Part shown: positions 1 to 7,592 of the stretch, one piece after another
How the letters are laid out: each line of letters begins with the position of its first letter
How positions within the stretch are numbered: position 1 is the first letter of the stretch
DNA from: Kiritimatiellia bacterium
GTDB taxonomy: Bacteria; Verrucomicrobiota; Kiritimatiellia; RFP12; UBA1067
Length of the DNA: 11,308 nt
Assembly: GCA_017648225.1 (NCBI GenBank)
Contig: JAGCJE010000270.1
Location: 1-11,308 of the forward strand
Direction of reading: 5' to 3'
Program-made: the position numbers and the translations under genes
The notes under the pieces: model-generated
The model's database searches: none
What the model was told of the DNA's origin: nothing
What the model saw: only the letters and a program-made list of their open reading frames with translations

Positions 1-13
1 ATGTAAAAATTTT

Positions 14-1444
14 ATGAAAAAAAAGATAATTGGTTTATTGTTTTTTGCCGTGACGCTGGCGCTAAATGCCGCGCCGCCCAAATACGTTTTTCTGTTTATC
101 GGCGATGGTATGGCCGCTAATCATCGCTTCATGGCCGGACAGTTTCTTAAAGATACCGGTCGAGGACCTCTCGCGATGGATCAGCTTACCGTTAAAGGTC
201 TTACGACAACGCTTTCAGCCGACAGATTGGTCACGGACTCCGCCGCGGCATCTACGGCTTTGGCTTGCGGCATTAAGACTAAAAACAAAATGCTCGGTTG
301 CGATCCCGACGGAAATTATGTTCCTTCCTGCGCTACTCTCGCGAAAGAGGCCGGTAAGAAGGTCGGCATAATCACTACGGTAACAACAACTCACGCTACT
401 CCCGCCGGCTTTTATGCCCGCGGGCTTACAAGAGGTAAAAACTACCGCATCGCCGCAGATCTTGTCAATTCAGGCTTCGACTTTTTCGCCGGTGGCGGAT
501 TAGACAGAAAGTACAACGACAAGAAGTCGCGCGCCTATAAAAATTACGGCAATATCTACGACTACGCTAAAAAGAAAGGATATAATGTCGTAACAAGCAA
601 AAAGGATTTTCTCGCCCTTAAACCGTCGGACGGTAAAGTTCTGACGCGTTTTACCGATCTCGTTTATCCCTACGATATCGACATTACGAGCGATGATAAA
701 GAACTTTATCCGACTCTTGCCCAGCTCCTTGAAAAGTGTGTTGAGATGCTGGATAATCCTGAAGGATTCTTTATTATGATTGAAGGCGGTCGAATAGACT
801 GGTCTGCGCATGCCAATGACACGGCGACAACGGTTCGCGAAATAATAGCGCTTGACGGTGCGCTTCGTGTCGCGCTTGACTTCATGAAAAAACATCCCGA
901 AGAGACTCTTGTGATAGCTACCGGCGATCATGAAACGGGCGGACTTTCAACCGGCGCCGCAGGTGTTACATCCACTTCAAATTTTTCTATTTTGACCAAT
1001 CAGACGATAAGCACGAGAGAGTTTGACGAAAAAATGAGGCAGGCTGTCCTTGAAAATCCTAAGATAAACTTTGAGGATGCCAAAAAAATGATAACCAAGG
1101 GCTTCGGCTTTAAGTTTGACGGGGATCCGAAAAAGGATCCGATGGTTCTTAAAGAGAAGGAAGTCGCAAAATTAAAGGAAGATTTTGAGGCGGATTTGGC
1201 GAAACTTCTAAGTAATATCATCAAGAAAAAAGACGCGGTCGAGTATTTGACTAAATCGAAACACCGTCTTAGTGTCCGCCTATCCAGATTGATTTCGAAA
1301 CGGGCTAGAGTTTCCTGGGCTCACACCCATCATTCCGGCCAGCCCGTAATCATTTCTGCTGAAGGGTGTTCGGCAGAACTCTTTGAGGGGTCGATGGAGA
1401 ATTCGGACGTAGGCAAAAAGTTAAAGTCTTTTTATAAAAAATAA
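14..1444 (+). CDS. Secreted PhoA-type alkaline phosphatase
   Basis: The 476-residue protein should hydrolyse phosphate monoesters outside the cytoplasm with a two-zinc/one-magnesium centre. Residues 1-20 form a signal peptide (three lysines, a hydrophobic stretch, then Ala-Ala before Pro-Pro). Alkaline phosphatase motifs follow in the family order: IGDGM with Asp31; VTDSAAAS with Asp75 and the nucleophile Ser76; THATP at 126-130; MIEGGRIDWSAHAND with Glu257, Asp262 and His266; GDHETGG with Asp305 and His306; and HSGQPV near 440, where His440 is the likely last zinc ligand. All metal and nucleophile positions are therefore filled. Residues 335-430 between the last two motifs are highly charged and probably helical; a variable insert here is common in the family. 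No clear Shine-Dalgarno sequence precedes the ATG, and only 13 bases upstream are visible, so promoter and upstream neighbour are unknown. GH35 follows 22 bp downstream. The family call is firm; the substrate is open. Confidence 0.93.
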   Translation: MKKKIIGLLFFAVTLALNAAPPKYVFLFIGDGMAANHRFMAGQFLKDTGRGPLAMDQLTVKGLTTTLSADRLVTDSAAASTALACGIKTKNKMLGCDPDGNYVPSCATLAKEAGKKVGIITTVTTTHATPAGFYARGLTRGKNYRIAADLVNSGFDFFAGGGLDRKYNDKKSRAYKNYGNIYDYAKKKGYNVVTSKKDFLALKPSDGKVLTRFTDLVYPYDIDITSDDKELYPTLAQLLEKCVEMLDNPEGFFIMIEGGRIDWSAHANDTATTVREIIALDGALRVALDFMKKHPEETLVIATGDHETGGLSTGAAGVTSTSNFSILTNQTISTREFDEKMRQAVLENPKINFEDAKKMITKGFGFKFDGDPKKDPMVLKEKEVAKLKEDFEADLAKLLSNIIKKKDAVEYLTKSKHRLSVRLSRLISKRARVSWAHTHHSGQPVIISAEGCSAELFEGSMENSDVGKKLKSFYKK

Positions 1445-1456
1445 CAATAAATAAGC

Positions 1457-1461
1457 GAGGG
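1457..1461 (+). promoter_or_regulatory. Ribosome-binding site of the GH35 gene
   Basis: GAGGG lies 5 bases before the ATG at 1467. It supports this start codon and translation from a message shared with the phosphatase gene, which ends only 22 bp upstream. Confidence 0.6.
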
Positions 1462-1466
1462 TAAGA

Positions 1467-3329
1467 ATGAAACAGTTAGTTGTCAGGTTAAAGATTTTGT
1501 TGGCCGTAGTGGCGATATTCGTCAGCTCGGCTATGTATGCGGCAATTGGGCTTACCTTCGCGGGCGAAAACGGCGAGGAATTCTTTGTTGAAGGCAAAAG
1601 CGTACAGATACGTGCCGGTGAACTGGAGCCGCAGCGCATCCCGCGCGAGTACTGGCGACACCGCGTGCAGATGTGCAAAGCGATGGGGCTTAATGCGATA
1701 TCCTCCTACTTTATGTGGAATGATTTTGAAAGGCCGGACGGAACTTTCGATTTTAAAACGGGGAGCCGTGATGTCGCCGCGTTCCTTGAGATTTGCAAAG
1801 ACGAGGGAATGTGGGTTCTTTTCCGCCCTGGTCCCTACGTTTGCGGCGAGTGGGATTTCGGTGGATTGCCGCCGAGATTTCTCAAAGACGATATTGCGGT
1901 GCGTTCGACCGATCCGAGATATTTCAATGATGCGATAAAATATCTTTCGGCGATAGCTGATGTAGCCGAGCCGTATTTGGCGAAGAACGGCGGGCCGATA
2001 ATATTGACGCAGATTGAAAATGAATACGGAAGCTGGCCGTTCAAGGACGCGGCATATCTGCGTCGGCTGAAGGATTTTTGGAAAAAGCGCGGTTTCGCCC
2101 CGTTTTATATGGCCGATGGAGCTGGCGACAGATTTCTTAAGGATCTCATTTATCCCGACAAGGAAATCGCGGTGGGCTTTGATCCCGGAATGAACGACAA
2201 CGATTGGTCATACGCCAGAAAATACAATCCCGGTGTGCCGATATTCTCATCGGAAACGTACCCGGGATGGCTCAGACATTGGGGTGAGAGCGCCTGGCGT
2301 CCGAGCGATCTTTCGGAAACGATCCGCTGGTATATGAAGGAGAAGAAGTCGTTCTGCATTTTTGTCGCCCACGGTGGAACGTCATTCGGTTTCAACGCAG
2401 GTGCGAACGACGGCGGCGAAGGCGGCTACGAGCCCGATCTTACGAGTTATGACTACGGATCGCCGATCAACGAGCAGGGACGCGCGGTAAAGGAATATTA
2501 TTCTTACCGTAAGATAATTTCCGAGTCTCTTGGAGAATCGTTGCCTGCAATCCCCGAGGCTGTTCCCTGTATAACGTTCGCTCCTCTCACGCCCGAATTC
2601 TACGCGAATTTGAGAGACAATCTCGAAGCCCCTCGTAAATACGGGAAACTTGAATCCTTTGAGTCGATGGGCCAGAACCAAGGGATGGCGATATATCGCA
2701 CCGTACTTCCCCAAGGCGATTTGGCGTCGCTATCGTTCGAGAAGGTCGCTGATTACGCGCAGGTTTGGCTTGACGGGAAACGCCTTGCGACGATTGACCG
2801 TCGCAAAAAACTTGAACCCGTAACCATTCCCGCCAGAGAGCGCGAAGCTGTTCTTGAGATTGTCGTTGAAGCGATGGGTCATATCAATTTCGGAAAGGGA
2901 ATGCGCTACGATCGAAAGGGAATCATCGGAGATGTGTGGCTCGGCGGTATGAAACTTTCAGATTGGACGGTTTCGCTCAAGCCTCTGACGGAAGACTCGG
3001 TCATGAACGCAAAGCGCGGCAAGCGCGACGGTTTTGCCGGCGGCCATTACCGCGCGACATTGAAGTTGGAGAATGTCGCCGATACGTTTATCGATATGTC
3101 GAAATGGGTTAAAGGAACCGTCTATGTCAACGGCCGCAATATCGGGCGATATTGGAATATCGGGCCTCAGTTAAGCCTGTACTGCCCGGCGCCGTTCCTG
3201 AAGAAAGGCGAGAATACGATTGATATTATCGACCTTGAAGTCTCAAAGCCTATGCCTATTCGCGGTCTCTCCAATCCGCTTTACAGCAATGGCTCTAATG
3301 CGACTAAAAACGCGGCAAATGTCTGGTAG
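1467..3329 (+). CDS. Secreted GH35 beta-galactosidase
   Basis: The 620-residue protein is a glycoside hydrolase of family 35, expected to remove terminal beta-galactosyl residues from oligo- or polysaccharides with retention of configuration. Residues 1-26 look like a signal peptide (basic start, hydrophobic LLAVVAIFVSSA, then Tyr-Ala-Ala). The catalytic barrel follows: the early strand motif with Arg120-Pro-Gly-Pro-Tyr and Gly-Glu-Trp, then QIENEYG (181-188) with Glu186 as expected acid/base, then SSETYPGWLRHWGE (261-274) with Glu263 as expected nucleophile, then the typical GGTSFGFNAGAN (303-314). From about 360 onward come beta-sandwich, jelly-roll-like regions; the end carries the family's VYVNGRNIGRYWNIGPQ signature (552-568). 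Length is usual for bacterial GH35. A good GAGGG ribosome-binding site precedes the ATG. It is probably co-transcribed with the phosphatase. The exact linkage and polymer attacked cannot be read from the sequence. Confidence 0.93.
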   Translation: MKQLVVRLKILLAVVAIFVSSAMYAAIGLTFAGENGEEFFVEGKSVQIRAGELEPQRIPREYWRHRVQMCKAMGLNAISSYFMWNDFERPDGTFDFKTGSRDVAAFLEICKDEGMWVLFRPGPYVCGEWDFGGLPPRFLKDDIAVRSTDPRYFNDAIKYLSAIADVAEPYLAKNGGPIILTQIENEYGSWPFKDAAYLRRLKDFWKKRGFAPFYMADGAGDRFLKDLIYPDKEIAVGFDPGMNDNDWSYARKYNPGVPIFSSETYPGWLRHWGESAWRPSDLSETIRWYMKEKKSFCIFVAHGGTSFGFNAGANDGGEGGYEPDLTSYDYGSPINEQGRAVKEYYSYRKIISESLGESLPAIPEAVPCITFAPLTPEFYANLRDNLEAPRKYGKLESFESMGQNQGMAIYRTVLPQGDLASLSFEKVADYAQVWLDGKRLATIDRRKKLEPVTIPAREREAVLEIVVEAMGHINFGKGMRYDRKGIIGDVWLGGMKLSDWTVSLKPLTEDSVMNAKRGKRDGFAGGHYRATLKLENVADTFIDMSKWVKGTVYVNGRNIGRYWNIGPQLSLYCPAPFLKKGENTIDIIDLEVSKPMPIRGLSNPLYSNGSNATKNAANVW

Positions 3330-3373
3330 TTCAGTCACGAACGGTTAAAGATATACTTTCTTGAATTTTGTAT

Positions 3374-4744
3374 ATGAAAAAGATTATTCTTATCGGTTCT
3401 GTTTTTGCCGTGATCGGTGTATTCGCACGCAAGCCGAATTATAACGAAAAAGCCGTTGCGCCATACGAATTGGAAGATCCGTTGGTTTTCGTCGATGGTC
3501 GGAAAGTTGTTGAGCCTTCCCAATGGCCTGAGCGTAGGCGTGAGATTTTAGATATTTTTGCGAAGGAAATGTATGGTCAGCCTCCGCCTGGTCCAGAGGC
3601 CGTTGTAACGGAACTTATTGAAGAAGGCTCTACACTTTCAGGTCTTGCCATTCGAAGGCAATACAGGATGTGGTTTAAGAAGGACAAGACGGGGCCATTT
3701 GTGGATTGGCTTATGGTATTGCCGAATCATATAAACGGCTCGGATTCCAGAAAGAAAGGCGGGCGTATAATATGCGAAAACAAATCTCCCTGTCCGGTTG
3801 TTCTGATGCTTAATTATCGCGGCAATCATGCCATCTTAAATGATCCAGAGGTTGCCATGCCGGAAGATGCGTGGTTTAGAGCATCGGCTTCGAAAGATAA
3901 GTCCCACAAACCTCAGGAAATCAACCGGGCGTTTAAACGTGATTCGCGCTCTCGGACGACAGTCCCGGTCGATTTGATAATATCTCGCGGTTATGCGTAT
4001 ATGACGGCGTGTTACGCACAGATTTCGCCTGATGTGGAAGTTCAGCGCGGTGATAAGGAGAGTTTAGCTTACACGCGGATTTTTGATTTGTGGCCAAAGC
4101 GTGAAGAAGGGCAGAAAGACGCCACCACCTCTCTTGGCGCATGGGCGTGGGTATTGTCACGCGGTCTTGATTTTGCAGAAACCTTGCCTGAGATTGATTC
4201 AAAGCGCTGTGTCGTCGCAGGTTCTTCCCGACTCGCTAAAGCTGCGCTTCTTGCCGCGGCCCGTGATGAGCGGTTTGCGGTTTGTGTTGCCAATCAGACA
4301 GGCGGAGGCGGATGTCCTCTTGCTAAACGCAATTACGGCGAAAATATCGGTACTCAAGTTGTAATGTTTCCGCATTGGTTCTGTAAAGCATACTCGAAGT
4401 ATGCAGACAATGAGAGCGCCTTGAAATTTGATCAGCATCTTCTTCTCGCCTCGATAGCCCCTCGTTCTTTGCTCGTAGAGGGTTTCAATCAGGGATGGTT
4501 TGATACAAAAGGAGAATATCTCGCTTGTCGCGCGGCTTCACCTGTCTGGGAGTTTTTGGGGCGCGGCGGAATGCCTAAAGGTGAATTTCCCCAAAATTAT
4601 GATACTTCGCTGATTGGAACTAATTTAGGTTATGTCCGGCGTGGTGGTGCGCATGGCTTGTCGACTTATGATTGGCTTTGGCTTTTGGATTTCGCCGACC
4701 GTTCGCTTAAGCGTAATTCCGCGTTGACGGGAAAAGCGAAATAA
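3374..4744 (+). CDS. Secreted CE15-like esterase (glucuronoyl esterase family)
   Basis: An alpha/beta hydrolase of 456 residues from the ATG at 3374; an in-frame TTG two codons earlier (3368) is possible but less likely. Residues 1-18 form a short signal peptide (Lys-Lys, hydrophobic run, ending Val-Phe-Ala). Counting from the TTG, family CE15 landmarks are: EMYGQPPPGPE (67-77); VVLMLNYRGN (144-153), a core strand; GSSRLAKAAL (285-294) with nucleophile Ser287, Arg288 and Lys291; ARDERFAVCVANQTGGGG (298-315); FPHWFCKAYSKYADN (334-348); DQHLLLASIAPR (355-366); and RRGGAHGLSTYDW (424-436) with His429. CE15 enzymes cut methyl-glucuronate esters linking lignin or alcohols to xylan. Oddities: the usual GxSRxGK reads SRLAK, Gln310 stands where many members have an acidic residue, and the alternative acid after the late strand also seems missing. 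It may be a variant or inactive member. No Shine-Dalgarno sequence is visible. Confidence 0.82.
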   Translation: MKKIILIGSVFAVIGVFARKPNYNEKAVAPYELEDPLVFVDGRKVVEPSQWPERRREILDIFAKEMYGQPPPGPEAVVTELIEEGSTLSGLAIRRQYRMWFKKDKTGPFVDWLMVLPNHINGSDSRKKGGRIICENKSPCPVVLMLNYRGNHAILNDPEVAMPEDAWFRASASKDKSHKPQEINRAFKRDSRSRTTVPVDLIISRGYAYMTACYAQISPDVEVQRGDKESLAYTRIFDLWPKREEGQKDATTSLGAWAWVLSRGLDFAETLPEIDSKRCVVAGSSRLAKAALLAAARDERFAVCVANQTGGGGCPLAKRNYGENIGTQVVMFPHWFCKAYSKYADNESALKFDQHLLLASIAPRSLLVEGFNQGWFDTKGEYLACRAASPVWEFLGRGGMPKGEFPQNYDTSLIGTNLGYVRRGGAHGLSTYDWLWLLDFADRSLKRNSALTGKAK

Positions 4745-4757
4745 AATTTCCGTTTGT

Positions 4758-4818
4758 CTTCGTAAGCGGCAAAAAGATAGGATAATGCGTATTTAGTTGT
4801 CGTTTTGCGGCGTATAAG
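4758..4818. repeat. Imperfect inverted repeat downstream of the CE15-like gene
   Basis: Arms at 4758-4776 and 4801-4818 can pair over about 18 positions (about 14 Watson-Crick pairs, a few mismatches), the best part being GCGGCAAAA against TTTTGCGGC. The loop is 24 bases. It starts 14 bases after the CE15 stop codon, so it could protect or end that message. No T-run follows directly, so it is not a canonical intrinsic terminator. Confidence 0.35.
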
Positions 4819-4893
4819 CGATTTTGCACCATAGTATATAATATGAAGGTTCGGCGAAACGTGGACCGGCGACGGAATGCGCAAGAAGCCGTA

Positions 4894-4923
4894 TGGACTT
4901 TTAGGGTATCATTGTGGTATAAT
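4894..4923 (+). promoter_or_regulatory. Likely sigma-70-type promoter for secDF
   Basis: A perfect TATAAT -10 box lies at 4918-4923, preceded by TG one base before it (4915-4916), an extended -10 element. A partial -35 box, TGGACT (4 of 6 matches to TTGACA), lies at 4894-4899, giving an 18-base spacer. Transcription would begin near 4930, leaving a leader of about 36 bases before the ATG at 4966. This placement fits an independent start for the housekeeping block after the hydrolase genes. Confidence 0.6.
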
Positions 4924-4965
4924 AATAGGATATATTAGTTTTAACGAACAATAGGAAATAAAAAA

Positions 4966-7518
4966 ATGGCAAAGGAATCGATGTTTGTAAAAAATATCTG
5001 GAAATGGCTCGTCTTATTGATTGCAGCCGTTGGTTCTGCGTATCTCGTAGTTCCGCCGAAAGAGAAAATCAGGCTTGGTCTTGATCTGGCCGGCGGTACG
5101 CGCTTTACGCTTGAGGTTGATAAGGTGAGACTCAGAAACAATCTCATCGAGGCTAACCCCGCCCTTGAGTCCAATCCGGAAATGCTCAAGAACGAAGAGG
5201 CCAAGATCCTCCAGGACAGCGAAGACAGAATCGTGGAGATCATCCGTCGCCGCGTCGACGCGATGGGTACGAGCGAGCCTTTGATCCAGTCCATCAGAGA
5301 CGATGAATCTCCCAGGTTTATTGTTGAACTTCCTGGTGCAAAAAAAGAAGATTCCGATAGAGCCCGCGCCCGTCTCAGCGAGATGTCGTCCCTTGAGTTC
5401 CGTCTTGTTCCGAAAAACGAAGGAACGCTTTTGGACAATCTTCCCGATGGCGCCCCCGTCGGCTACAAGCGCGTAGAAGGCGGTTTTATCCGTGCGGAGA
5501 ATTATGCTGACATTTCCTCTGCGTCCAATTATCTGGCGAGATTGGCTAAATGGGGAATCAGAGATCGCGAGAATCAGCGCGAGGTTAAATTCATTCTTCA
5601 GCGCAACGAAAAGGATCCTTTCTTCGTAGATAAAGACGGCAAGAAACATTCCAAGTTCGTCGCCAGATTTGTCGAGAGAAAGGTTCGTCTCAAAGGTTCT
5701 GATCTTCAGTCTGCAAAGCCTACGTCTTCCGACGATCCTTTGAAGCCCGGTTATTCGATCAGTTTCGAGGTTAAGGATTCCGCGTCGGATCAGTTCCGCA
5801 GAATGACCGGTTCTCATATCGGCCGCCAGCTGGCCATAATTCTCGACGGTGAGCTGATTTCTTCTCCTGTAATTAACGACGCAATCGGTTCCAGCGGTGT
5901 GATTACGGGTAACTTTAGCGCAGATGAGGCTAAGAATCTGGCGAACGATCTCAACGCTGGTGCATTGCCTGCGCCTCTCATGGTAGCGGCGTCAACCGAA
6001 GTTGCCGCTACAGTAGGTTCCGATGCTATTAATTCTGGTATTTATGCCGCGGTAATCGGATTCCTTCTTGTCGCTCTCTTTATGATTTTCTACTATTGGA
6101 GAGCCGGTTTTGTAGCGAATATCGCGCTTCTTCTTGACGTAGTTTTGCTTCCTGCTGCGCTTTTCCTTGTGGCGAGCATCCTCGGTATTTTCGTTGATAA
6201 TATGGATGGGGCGGCCGGTGCCGTTCAGCTTCCCGTGTTGACGATGCCCGGTATCGCAGGTCTCGTTCTTACTCTCGGTATGGCTGTTGACGCCAACGTT
6301 CTCATTTACGAGCGCATCCGCGAGGAGTTTGCCCGCGGCGCTACGGCCGGTAAGGCAATCAGCGCAGGCTATGGTAAGGCGTTTACCGCGATTATCGACT
6401 CGAACATCACGACGATTATGACAGGTGTCATTCTCTTTGTCGTCGGTACTGGTCCTGTTCGTGGTTTTGCGATTATGCTTACGGGCGGCGTCGTAATTTC
6501 GATGTTCACCGCCGTCGTGGTGACCCGTCTTATTTTCGACTACACGGTTGATCCTAATCGTACGAAGCCGTTTAAGATGCTCCAGTTCTTTAAGAATCCC
6601 AAGGTCGATTTCATGGCCTGGGGCAACAAGACGCTTCTTATTTCCGCCGTTATAATCGTTGCGACTCTCGGTTTGTTCACCTATAGGGTGATTACGAAGC
6701 CAACGAGCGTTCTTGCGGTCGATCTGACGGGCGGAACGTCCATCGTATACGACGTCAAGGAAGGCGAGGTCGATGTCGGTGAAGTCCGCAAGGCGATTGA
6801 TCCGTTCGATAATGCCGCGCTCATCCAGACCGGCGACAACGGTAAGATTCTTTCTATCAAGACCGGTATCGACAAGGGTGATACTGAAGAACAGATAAAG
6901 AAGCTTCTTGACGAATCCGAAGCGCTCAAGGGTCTTAAGCTTGAGCAGAAGAGTTGCGATGTTATCGGTCCTTCCGTCGGCAACGACTTGAGAAGATCTG
7001 GCTCGAAGGCTGTTTTGTTCTCCCTTATCGGTATATTGATTTATATCGGATTCCGCTTCCGCTTCGGCTTTGCGCTCGGTGGCGTTGTTGCGCTCGCCCA
7101 TGACGCATTGATTGCGTTCGGTCTCTTCTCGCTTTGCGGCCGACAGGTTTCGCTTATCGTTATTACGGCGCTCTTGACGATTATCGGTTATTCGATTAAC
7201 GATACCGTCGTCGTCTTCGACCGTATCCGCGAAATGCTCAAGCGCGATTCGCGTACGCCCTTGAAGGATATCTGCAATGCAGCGATCAACTCCTGCCTCA
7301 GCCGTACGGTTATTACGTCTTTGACGACATTCTTTACGGTTGCAGTTCTCTTTATTTTCACCGATGGTTCCATCTACGATTTCGCGCTTACGATGCTCTT
7401 CGGCATCGTGGCCGGTACGTATTCGTCTATCTTTATCGCGACGCCCGTGATGGCATGGTGGTACCGCAAGAATCGTCCTTCGTTCGACGATGAGGAGCCT
7501 AAAAAAGAAGTAATGTAA
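4966..7518 (+). CDS. secDF: Fused SecD-SecF protein translocase subunit
   Basis: The 850-residue inner-membrane protein is a SecD-SecF fusion; it works with SecYEG to pull exported proteins across the membrane using the proton gradient. The SecD half has a first membrane helix (about 11-30), motif GLDLAGGTRFTLEVD (38-52), a large periplasmic P1 region (to about 350), then five helices between about 357 and 522 including the VDANVLIYERIREE motif (441-454). The SecF half starts with a helix at 556-574, has DLTGGTSIVYD (586-596), a smaller periplasmic domain, then five helices from about 682 to 830 with INDTVVVFDRIRE (744-756). Twelve helices in all, as in other fusions. The tail is cytosolic and acidic. 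The ATG at 4966 has AGGA nine bases upstream; ATG 4981 (Met6), preceded by AAGGA at four bases, is an alternative. It has its own promoter and a terminator-like hairpin after it. No yajC is visible nearby. Confidence 0.97.
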   Translation: MAKESMFVKNIWKWLVLLIAAVGSAYLVVPPKEKIRLGLDLAGGTRFTLEVDKVRLRNNLIEANPALESNPEMLKNEEAKILQDSEDRIVEIIRRRVDAMGTSEPLIQSIRDDESPRFIVELPGAKKEDSDRARARLSEMSSLEFRLVPKNEGTLLDNLPDGAPVGYKRVEGGFIRAENYADISSASNYLARLAKWGIRDRENQREVKFILQRNEKDPFFVDKDGKKHSKFVARFVERKVRLKGSDLQSAKPTSSDDPLKPGYSISFEVKDSASDQFRRMTGSHIGRQLAIILDGELISSPVINDAIGSSGVITGNFSADEAKNLANDLNAGALPAPLMVAASTEVAATVGSDAINSGIYAAVIGFLLVALFMIFYYWRAGFVANIALLLDVVLLPAALFLVASILGIFVDNMDGAAGAVQLPVLTMPGIAGLVLTLGMAVDANVLIYERIREEFARGATAGKAISAGYGKAFTAIIDSNITTIMTGVILFVVGTGPVRGFAIMLTGGVVISMFTAVVVTRLIFDYTVDPNRTKPFKMLQFFKNPKVDFMAWGNKTLLISAVIIVATLGLFTYRVITKPTSVLAVDLTGGTSIVYDVKEGEVDVGEVRKAIDPFDNAALIQTGDNGKILSIKTGIDKGDTEEQIKKLLDESEALKGLKLEQKSCDVIGPSVGNDLRRSGSKAVLFSLIGILIYIGFRFRFGFALGGVVALAHDALIAFGLFSLCGRQVSLIVITALLTIIGYSINDTVVVFDRIREMLKRDSRTPLKDICNAAINSCLSRTVITSLTTFFTVAVLFIFTDGSIYDFALTMLFGIVAGTYSSIFIATPVMAWWYRKNRPSFDDEEPKKEVM

Positions 7519-7537
7519 ATATTATTTCGTATGAAGT

Positions 7538-7574
7538 AAATCGCCCCTCTAAAAGGGGGCGATTTATTTATTTT
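7538..7574 (+). terminator. Intrinsic terminator-like hairpin between secDF and prfB
   Basis: A perfect 10-bp stem (AAATCGCCCC at 7538-7547 with GGGGCGATTT at 7556-7565), plus one T-G wobble pair and a six-base loop, is followed by a T-rich tract (7563-7574). It begins 20 bases after the secDF stop and ends only about 19 bases before the prfB start. It looks like a rho-independent terminator, so the prfB block needs read-through or a promoter inside the end of secDF. Confidence 0.8.
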
Positions 7575-7588
7575 AGGAGTGAAAGGAG
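7575..7588 (+). promoter_or_regulatory. Strong, doubled ribosome-binding site of prfB
   Basis: Two Shine-Dalgarno-like sequences stand in tandem: AGGAG at 7575-7579 and AAAGGAG at 7582-7588, the second four bases before the ATG at 7593. They follow directly on the terminator-like hairpin. They fix the prfB start and suggest efficient translation. Confidence 0.7.
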
Positions 7589-7592
7589 ATTT

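Noticed and set aside
500..931. Minus-strand frame of 143 codons opposite the phosphatase gene
   Set aside because: It covers the metal-binding motif region of a clear alkaline phosphatase, and its product is low in recognisable structure.
1123..1142. Direct repeat GGATCCGA separated by four bases
   Set aside because: It encodes Asp-Pro-Lys-Lys-Asp-Pro inside the phosphatase insert; two copies of eight bases are ordinary local similarity.
3352..3357. TATACT as a possible promoter for the CE15-like gene
   Set aside because: The matching -35 position (GTTCAG) is poor and the leader would be only about ten bases. Co-transcription with the GH35 gene is simpler.
4837..4842. Perfect TATAAT as a promoter in the spacer before secDF
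   Set aside because: No acceptable -35 hexamer at 16-18 bases and no extended TG; the box at 4918-4923 is better placed. Kept only as part of the spacer finding.
5992..7101. Long open frame on the minus strand (369 codons) opposite secDF
   Set aside because: Its translation is rich in Arg, Asn and Asp with no domain pattern, while the opposite strand encodes an unmistakable SecDF with all motifs. It is a codon-bias shadow.
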